A DNA stretch of 10,775 bases from Streptosporangiaceae bacterium (GTDB lineage: Bacteria > Actinomycetota > Actinomycetes > Streptosporangiales > Streptosporangiaceae): NCBI GenBank assembly GCA_030038715.1, contig JASHSO010000092.1, positions 1 to 10,775 on the forward strand. Reading direction: 5' to 3'. Numbering within the stretch: position 1 is the stretch's first letter; each line of letters opens with the position of its first letter. A model generated the notes under the pieces. That model made no database searches. It had not been told where the DNA came from and saw only the letters and a list, made by a program, of their open reading frames with translations. The translations under genes and the position numbers were made by a program. Below, piece by piece: positions 5,743 to 10,775 of this stretch.

Positions 5743-6453
5743 ATGAGCCTGCCAGAGATAGTGACGCCGAAGGAGTGGCTCGCGGCCAGAAAAGAGCTGC
5801 TGGTCAAGGAGAAGGAGCACACCAGACAGCGCGACGCCCTGAACGCCGAGCGTCGGCGGCTCCCGATGACCGAGGTCACGAAGGACTACCGGTTCGAGGG
5901 CCCGGACGGCGAGGTGAGCCTGGTCAGCCTATTTGACGGCTGCAGCCAGCTGATTATCCAGCATGTCATGTTCGGTCCTGACTGGGATGCTGTATGCCCG
6001 GGCTGCACGGCCTCGCTGAATGCGCTGCCTGCGGCGGTCCTCTCCCAACTGCGCACCAGGGACACGGCGTACGCGGCCGTGTCCCGCGCGCCGGCAGCGA
6101 AGATCGCTGCGGTGAAGGCAGCCAAGGGCTGGGCGGTCGACTGGTACTCCTCCTTCGGCAGCGACTTCAACTATGACTTCCAGGTGACGATCGACCCGGC
6201 TGTAGCGTCGCCGGTCTACAACTATGAGCCGACGGAGTCGAGCCAGGTCTTCGAGGCCGGCGGCCATAGCTGCTTTCTGACCGACGGCGACAAGATCTTC
6301 CATACCTACTCGACCTACGCCCGCGGCTCCGAACTGACCATCGGCGCGTATGCGCTGCTCGACCTCACGGCGCTCGGCCGGCATGAGGACTGGGAGGAGC
6401 CCAAGAGCAGGGTAGCCAGCCCGCACCCGGCCGATCCGACGTTCACATCCTGA
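5743..6453 (+). CDS. DUF899 family thioredoxin-like protein
   Basis: The 236-residue length fits the family. The ATG has a near-perfect AAGGAGG five bases upstream (5731-5737), the strongest ribosome binding site in the window, suggesting high translation. DUF899 hallmarks, in order: an N-terminal helix with WLAARKELLVKEKEHTR; QHVMFGPDWDAVCPGC (Cys85 and Cys88, a CxxC pair); AAVSRAPAAKIAAVKAAKGW; WYSSFGSDFNYDF (134-146); FLTDGDKIFHTYSTYARG; and LTALGRHEDWEE. The family is classed as thioredoxin-like, but its reaction is not established. The CPGC pair could be redox-active, though this is inference. No signal peptide or membrane segment is seen. It is transcribed alone behind the stem-loop leader and converges on the VapC gene 59 bases away. 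Confidence 0.93.
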   Translation: MSLPEIVTPKEWLAARKELLVKEKEHTRQRDALNAERRRLPMTEVTKDYRFEGPDGEVSLVSLFDGCSQLIIQHVMFGPDWDAVCPGCTASLNALPAAVLSQLRTRDTAYAAVSRAPAAKIAAVKAAKGWAVDWYSSFGSDFNYDFQVTIDPAVASPVYNYEPTESSQVFEAGGHSCFLTDGDKIFHTYSTYARGSELTIGAYALLDLTALGRHEDWEEPKSRVASPHPADPTFTS

Positions 6454-6512
6454 TGGCCGGAACAGTGATGACCTGCCCGGCCTAGCGACGCAGCAGAAGT
6501 GGCTGGCCCGGA

Positions 6513-6938
6513 TTACAAGTCAGCCGGCAGGACTGTAAAGACGCCGCCCTGCGGTGGCTTTGCCGCCCGGAAATGCCTCTGATCGAACGTCAGGACCCGC
6601 GTGGTGCCGTAGCGCTGCGGAGCGGCCAGGATCATGGTATGCGCATCGGATATGCCGAGCTTAAGGTCGGCATACTGTTCGACCAGTATCGCGACGCGTA
6701 CAGCATCCTGAGCGGTGAAGGCTGCGACCTGGTAGACGCTATCGGCGAGATCGTTCAGCAAGATCAGCTCCGCCTGGACTCCCGCCCGGGTAAGCAACAT
6801 GTAGTCGAGTTCGGCTAGCACGAAAGGCGAAACGACCAGGCTGCCGGCCTCCGCATCAAGCAACTTCCGCACAGCAGGGCCGCTCGGCTCTAGCTGATCG
6901 TAGGCAGCCAGCAGGCCACTGGTATCGCAGAGGATCAC
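6513..6938 (-). CDS. VapC-like PIN-domain toxin (ribonuclease)
   Basis: This 141-residue protein is the toxin half of a type II toxin-antitoxin pair. The PIN fold is recognisable by its acidic metal-binding residues: Asp5 in ILCDTSGLLAA, Glu43 in SPFVLAELDYML, Asp98 in LGISDAHTMILA, and a fourth acidic position at Asp119 in VLTFDQRHF. All are present, so it is probably an active Mg2+-dependent endoribonuclease; VapC toxins typically cut tRNA or rRNA. The start codon overlaps the antitoxin stop by four bases (ATGA), so the two are translationally coupled with the antitoxin first, the usual vapBC order. The RNA target cannot be predicted. Confidence 0.92.
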   Translation of the reverse strand: MILCDTSGLLAAYDQLEPSGPAVRKLLDAEAGSLVVSPFVLAELDYMLLTRAGVQAELILLNDLADSVYQVAAFTAQDAVRVAILVEQYADLKLGISDAHTMILAAPQRYGTTRVLTFDQRHFRAAKPPQGGVFTVLPADL

Positions 6939-7162
6939 AGCTCGCCGAAACCCTCGGCGAGCACCTCGTCCACCTTGTGCGCGAGCCCCGTGTCGGTGAA
7001 TCGGATCGTCCCCCAGCGGCCGCGCTTGCGAGGAAGCACTGCATCGGTGCGCTGCTCAATGGCTGTACGAATGAACTCGGCCTCCGACTGGCCAGATCGA
7101 CGAGCCGCCTCAGCTACTCGTTGCTTGGTGTTCTCCGGAAGATACACCGTTGTCTTAACCAT
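6935..7162 (-). CDS. VapB-like ribbon-helix-helix antitoxin
   Basis: This 75-residue protein has a CopG/Arc-type N-terminus: the MVKTTVYLPE strand (1-10), a helix NTKQRVAEAARRSG, a turn, and a second helix SEAEFIRTAIEQR. Two copies of this unit would bind a palindrome as a dimer. The C-terminal tail (about 45-75, ending EVLAEGFGEL) should be the extended toxin-binding segment. The stop overlaps the VapC-like start by four bases. No Shine-Dalgarno sequence precedes the ATG, but a -10-like TACCAT lies six bases upstream, so a leaderless transcript is likely. The pair is probably autorepressed through the palindrome in that promoter. Confidence 0.92.
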   Translation of the reverse strand: MVKTTVYLPENTKQRVAEAARRSGQSEAEFIRTAIEQRTDAVLPRKRGRWGTIRFTDTGLAHKVDEVLAEGFGEL

Positions 7163-7168
7163 ACGTAG

Positions 7169-7190
7169 ATGGTACCAGCTATAGCTGGTA
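7169..7190 (-). promoter_or_regulatory. Promoter and palindromic operator of the VapBC-like pair
   Basis: TACCAGCTATAGCTGGTA (7173-7190) is an 18-bp perfect palindrome centred at 7181/7182. On the minus strand the -10-like TACCAT (7169-7174) overlaps its edge, and six further bases lead to the antitoxin ATG. A ribbon-helix-helix dimer or VapBC complex bound here would cover the -10/-35 spacer, the standard autorepression arrangement. No clear -35 is visible. The palindrome is certain; its binder is inferred from context. Confidence 0.75.
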
Positions 7191-7225
7191 AAGCGGCGCT
7201 GAGCGACGAGGCGGGCAGGCCGGAC

Positions 7226-8371
7226 TCAGAAGGGCTCGTGCGTGCTGCGGATGATGTCGCGCAGTGCGAGCTTGGCTGGGTAGCGGCTGACAATCTGATC
7301 ACGGATCCTGGCCGTTGCCCTATGCCGCACGAACATCGCCCGGCCCAGGCGCCGCGACTCGGCCTGCGCGCGCTCCGCCCACGCACGGCACCGTCTCTCG
7401 TAGCGCTCGAACGCCAGCGGCACCGTAGCCGCGTCGGCTCTGGATAGTTCGTCGGCCAGTCCTGCGGCCGCACGCATCGCAACAGAAGCACCGACACCGG
7501 CTGTCGGCATGAACGCGACCGCCGAGTCGCCGCACAGCGCTACCCGGTGGTTGAACCAGCGCCGGCACCGCCGGTCCGCCATGGCCCAGGGATGCGGCCC
7601 ATCCAGCTCGTCGATGGCAGCGGCCACTCCCGGCTCACGCTGGCACAGCACCGCCAGTTGCCGCCGCAGCAGCGAGCGCACTTCGCTGCCGCGCACGGCA
7701 CCGGAGGGACCGCCCGCCGCGCACATCACCTGGCCCGGCACCGGGTATACGCCGAAGAAGGAGCCCGGGCCGCACCACTCCCGGGCCACGTTCGAGTCGA
7801 ACGGACCGCCTCCCGCCCACCAGGTCCACAGCAGCCAGCCCGACTCGAATCCCCGGGCCGGGCCGAACACCATGTCTCGGGTGAGCGAATTCATGCCGTC
7901 GCAGCCCACCACGGCATCGAACTCCTCGGCCGAACCATCATCAAAGGTCACCATCGCACTGCCCTCCGCCTGGGCCAGTGACGCGACCGTCACCCCGCGC
8001 CGCAGCTCCGCCTGTCTGCAGGTCGGCTCGAGCAGACCCAGCAGGTCCGCGCGCGTGACCATGTGCAACGGTCCCGCCGCAGCGGTCAGCACCGCCATGT
8101 CGAATGACTGCAGGACCCGGCCGGCCGCACTCGTCAGCTCATACCGGTCCAGCGTGATCGCCCTTCGAGTCAGCTCGTCATAAGCTCCCAGGCCGTGCAG
8201 CACGCAGCTGCCCATCGGATACAGGCCGATCGCATAGCCACCACTATCGGCTGACACAGCTCGCTCAACCAGCACCGGTGGCCGGCCCTGCTGGCACAAC
8301 CGTCCGGCTAGCGTCAGCCCGGCGATACCCGCACCGATGACCAGCAGCCGCAGATCCGAGGGAGGGCTCAT
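7226..8371 (-). CDS. FAD-dependent monooxygenase (class A flavoprotein)
   Basis: The 381-residue protein carries the three para-hydroxybenzoate-hydroxylase-type signatures. The Rossmann GxGxxG is VIGAGIAGLTL (Gly13, Gly15, Gly18), with Glu36 in VLVER for the FAD ribose. The DG motif is VVGCDGMNSLTRD (Asp158-Gly159). The GD motif is VALCGDSAVAFMPTAG (Gly281-Asp282). Arg107 in VTRADLLGLL is the usual FAD-contacting arginine. Relatives use NAD(P)H and O2 to hydroxylate aromatic or polyketide-like substrates, including some antibiotics; the substrate here is unknown. The frame extends upstream to 8503, but the ATG at 8371 gives the normal spacing to the FAD motif. It has no clear Shine-Dalgarno sequence and overlaps a preceding stop by four bases, so it is probably translationally coupled. 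Confidence 0.93.
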   Translation of the reverse strand: MSPPSDLRLLVIGAGIAGLTLAGRLCQQGRPPVLVERAVSADSGGYAIGLYPMGSCVLHGLGAYDELTRRAITLDRYELTSAAGRVLQSFDMAVLTAAAGPLHMVTRADLLGLLEPTCRQAELRRGVTVASLAQAEGSAMVTFDDGSAEEFDAVVGCDGMNSLTRDMVFGPARGFESGWLLWTWWAGGGPFDSNVAREWCGPGSFFGVYPVPGQVMCAAGGPSGAVRGSEVRSLLRRQLAVLCQREPGVAAAIDELDGPHPWAMADRRCRRWFNHRVALCGDSAVAFMPTAGVGASVAMRAAAGLADELSRADAATVPLAFERYERRCRAWAERAQAESRRLGRAMFVRHRATARIRDQIVSRYPAKLALRDIIRSTHEPF

Positions 8372-8478
8372 GGCCCGGCGTGGCGGCGGCCGCTCGCCAG
8401 GGCTGCCAGCCGCCCCTCGCGGGCAACCTCGGACTCCAGCTTCGGCAAGCGCTGCTCTTCCCCATCCGTCAAGCTCAT
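8368..8478 (-). CDS. Short DUF3040-like reading frame between CLC and monooxygenase
   Basis: The frame reads MSLTDGEEQRLPKLESEVAR and ends LAALASGRRHAGP after 36 residues. It resembles the N-terminus of DUF3040 proteins (M-x-L-S/T-x-x-E-x-x-x-L-x-x-L/I-E), which normally continue for about 100 residues with two membrane helices absent here. Its codons favour G/C in the third position, unlike those just upstream. The stop overlaps the monooxygenase start (ATGA). The same frame is open back to an ATG at 8643 that overlaps the CLC stop in the same way, giving a 91-residue alternative, but residues 1-55 of that version look non-coding. No ribosome binding site precedes 8478. It may be a decayed remnant, a tiny coupling cistron, or chance. 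Confidence 0.35.
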   Translation of the reverse strand: MSLTDGEEQRLPKLESEVAREGRLAALASGRRHAGP

Positions 8479-8639
8479 GAAAGCGGACCAGCGCGGACGG
8501 CACGCGCGGGGAGCCGTCGCCGCCCCCTGCCGACCTCGCCAGGGACTTTGACGCGGTCGCCAGCAGCGGTGAACGGGGCTAACCGGAGAACCCGGGGGGT
8601 GAATGTCGTCGGCCTGCTGGTCCTGGCCGGTCCGCCATG

Positions 8640-10736
8640 TCATGGCTGAGCGCCCGAAGAGGCGTTCGTGCCGGGTCTGGATGGGTCGGCCGCGTCGCCG
8701 TCGCAGCTGTGCGCCCCGCGTGCGCGGGCCTTCGGCGCCGGGCGGGCGGAGACCGGCGCGAGCAGGCTGACCCTGTCCCCGGCCCCCAGCGTCAGGTCAG
8801 GGCTGGGATCTTGCAGGGCCCGGTCGTGCAGCACCGCGACGGGTATGCTGCCGGACGGCCAGCTGACGCTGCCCAGCAGCCGTCCCGCCGCGGGTGAATC
8901 GTTACCGATGGCAACTTCGAGCACCCGGTAGCCGGACAGCGGCGTGGGTGCCGGCTCGGGCGCGTCTGGCTGTGCCAGACCTGGCTGCCCCTGCAGGCGC
9001 GGCGGCGCTGGCGCCGTTCCCTCCGCCGACGGGGCGGTGCCGATCCGGGCAGCCACCGTCCGCAGCACGCTGTGGTTGGTGATCCAGCCGAGCACCTGCC
9101 TCCCGTCCGCCGACAGGACCGGCAGGCCATCGCGTCCGTAGATTTCCAGCTGGCGCAGCGTCTGCGTGAGCGACTCGCCGGAGTAGACGGCCTGCGGGAC
9201 GGCCTCGTAGACCAGCTGGCCCGGCAGCTGACCGTCCGGCTGCCCGGTTCCACCGCCATCTTGGCGGTCTGGTACCAACAGCGCGGCCGGGAACGGGCGC
9301 ATCGCCTCCGCGGCCTTGAGGTCCCCGAAAGCCCGCCACGGCGCGGCGCGATCGACGTCCTGGCCGCGGCGCAGCAGCTTGGTGGTGTAGATGGTGCCGT
9401 AGCTCAGCGCGCGCGAGGTGGCGGTGGCGATGGCCACCGCGAGCATGACCGGCAGGGTGAGGGTGTAGTCGCCGGTCATTTCCACGACGCTGGCGACCGA
9501 GGTCAGCGGCGCGCGGGCGGCGGAGGCGAATACCGCGCCCATCGCCACGACCGCGTACAGGGCAGGCTGCCCGGCGGCCGGACCGAAGACGTGGCCGGCG
9601 ATCTCGCCGAAGGCCATCCCGGACGTGACGCCGATGAACAGCGACGGAGCGAACACGCCGCCGGAGCCGCCGATGCCCAGCGTGGTACTGCAGGCGATGA
9701 TCTTCCCGGCGCACAGCACAAGCAGGAACCACAGCACGTAGTTGTGGGCCACCGCCTTGTACATCACCGGGTACCCGACGCCGTACATCTGCGGCAGCGC
9801 CAGCAGGATCAGCCCGAGCGCGATGCCGCCGACCGCCGGGCGGGCCCACTCTGGCCGGCTCTTCCATACCAGGTCCCATAGGTCCTCGACCTTATACAGC
9901 ACGGTCTTGAAAAGCAGCCCGATCAGCCCGGCCACCACCGCCAGCACCGCGACCAGCAGGTAGTCGGCCGGGTGAACCAGCGTGATGCCAGGCGGGAAGC
10001 CGTGCAGGAACGGCCGGTTGCCCAGGAACGGGATGGCCACCACGTCCGCGACCATCGCCGACAGCATCACCGTGAACAGCGCGTCGATCGAGAACTCCCG
10101 CAGGATTATCTCGACTCCGAAGAACACCCCTGTGATCGGGGCGTTGAAGGTTGCGGCGATGCCACCGCCCGCGCCGCACGCAACCAGGATCCGCATCCGG
10201 TTCTCCGGCATCTTCACCCACTGGCCGAAGCTGGAAGCCAGCGCGGAGCCGATCTGCACGATGGGCCCCTCCCGGCCGACCGACCCGCCGACGCCGATGC
10301 ACAGCGCCGAGGCGACGGCCTTGACGACGCTGACCTGCGGGCGGATCCGGCCGCCGTTCTCCGCGACCGCGATCATCACCTCAGGAACACCGTGGCCACG
10401 GGCTTCGCGCGCGTACCGGTAGATCAGCGGCCCGTAGATGACGCCGCCGATGACCGGGATGACGACGAAGAACCCCAGCCCAAGGAACGCCAGGTGCGAG
10501 CTGCCCACGTAACCCTGCTGGCCAAATTGCGAATGCCCGGTGGCGAGCCAGGTGAAGAAGTAGATCAGGTAGCGGAAAACCACCGCGCCCAGCCCGGACC
10601 CAGCGCCGACCAGCAGGGCGACGACGAACAGCCCGGCGCGCGAGTCGCGCAGCGCATCGGCTGTCCTGGCCGCCCACCTCGAGCTACGCGGCGCGCTCTC
10701 CCCCGGGTTGCCGGCAGTCGTGCGGCCTGCGGTCAT
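8640..10736 (-). CDS. CLC-family chloride channel/transporter with CBS and TrkA-C-like C-terminal regions
   Basis: The 698-residue membrane protein has about 450 residues of CLC core. Signature motifs: GHGVPEV (114-120; GSGIP in the E. coli protein), GREGP with gating Glu156, GGVFAP (359-364), and Tyr450 matching the inner-gate tyrosine. The internal proton-glutamate position, by alignment of TFNAP-x8-E, is Ile210 rather than Glu. After the core, residues about 470-565 contain CBS-type sequence (SLTQTLRQLEIYGRDGLPVL, then VLGWITNHSVL) interrupted by a low-complexity insert at about 491-508. A Pro/Ala-rich linker (567-600) follows, then a TrkA-C-like region (601-660) and a hydrophilic tail. 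CBS and TrkA-C domains in other transporters bind nucleotides or small ligands, so gating by a cytosolic ligand is plausible. The ATG at 10736 lacks an obvious ribosome binding site; its promoter lies beyond the window. Confidence 0.93.
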   Translation of the reverse strand: MTAGRTTAGNPGESAPRSSRWAARTADALRDSRAGLFVVALLVGAGSGLGAVVFRYLIYFFTWLATGHSQFGQQGYVGSSHLAFLGLGFFVVIPVIGGVIYGPLIYRYAREARGHGVPEVMIAVAENGGRIRPQVSVVKAVASALCIGVGGSVGREGPIVQIGSALASSFGQWVKMPENRMRILVACGAGGGIAATFNAPITGVFFGVEIILREFSIDALFTVMLSAMVADVVAIPFLGNRPFLHGFPPGITLVHPADYLLVAVLAVVAGLIGLLFKTVLYKVEDLWDLVWKSRPEWARPAVGGIALGLILLALPQMYGVGYPVMYKAVAHNYVLWFLLVLCAGKIIACSTTLGIGGSGGVFAPSLFIGVTSGMAFGEIAGHVFGPAAGQPALYAVVAMGAVFASAARAPLTSVASVVEMTGDYTLTLPVMLAVAIATATSRALSYGTIYTTKLLRRGQDVDRAAPWRAFGDLKAAEAMRPFPAALLVPDRQDGGGTGQPDGQLPGQLVYEAVPQAVYSGESLTQTLRQLEIYGRDGLPVLSADGRQVLGWITNHSVLRTVAARIGTAPSAEGTAPAPPRLQGQPGLAQPDAPEPAPTPLSGYRVLEVAIGNDSPAAGRLLGSVSWPSGSIPVAVLHDRALQDPSPDLTLGAGDRVSLLAPVSARPAPKARARGAHSCDGDAADPSRPGTNASSGAQP

Positions 10737-10775
10737 GCCGGCTCGCCGGTGCTCGGCCGGGCCGGCTGGCCGGGA

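Noticed and set aside
6455..6482. GGCCGG/CCGGCC inverted repeat between the convergent DUF899 and VapC genes as a bidirectional terminator
   Set aside because: Only six pairs, a 16-base loop and no T-tract on either side; easily due to chance at this GC content.

Overview
The window is high-GC DNA with strong G/C preference at third codon positions. GTG and TTG starts occur, and two genes look leaderless. Together with the protein families present, this points to an actinomycete (Actinomycetota); genus and family cannot be read from the sequence. No rRNA, tRNA, CRISPR array, insertion sequence or prophage gene was seen.

Left part (1-2998). A truncated benzaldehyde-dehydrogenase-like gene runs leftward off the window edge. 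It is divergent from a complete second aldehyde dehydrogenase (631-2130), which is followed by a small class I SAM-dependent methyltransferase (2375-2998).

Middle (2999-5496). A roughly 500-base stretch without an intact gene holds a 51-codon relic of a third aldehyde dehydrogenase. Next comes a leftward PadR-family regulator (3508-4050) with a probable leaderless promoter. Divergent from it is a 362-residue protein that joins a MucR/Ros-type Cys2His2 zinc finger to three helix-turn-helix-like repeats of about 66 residues. Its stop codon overlaps a small YCII-like gene that appears to have lost its central third.

Right part (5497-10775). A DUF899 (thioredoxin-like) gene lies behind a structured leader. 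It converges on a VapBC toxin-antitoxin pair with an 18-bp perfect palindrome in its promoter. Beyond that is a leftward chain: a CLC chloride channel/transporter with CBS and TrkA-C-like tails, a short DUF3040-like reading frame, and an FAD-dependent monooxygenase, joined by ATGA stop/start overlaps.

The most notable observation is regulatory. A dyad, CAGTAGTCTC-NN-TGTGACTA (18 of 20 bases identical), occurs exactly twice: over the -10 region of the benzaldehyde-dehydrogenase-like gene and over the -10 region of the zinc-finger/HTH gene, nearly 4 kb apart. Each copy contains the same -10 hexamer (TAGTCT) behind a good -35 box. This suggests one repressor, either the PadR protein or the zinc-finger protein itself, links an aromatic-aldehyde oxidation gene to a new-looking regulator.
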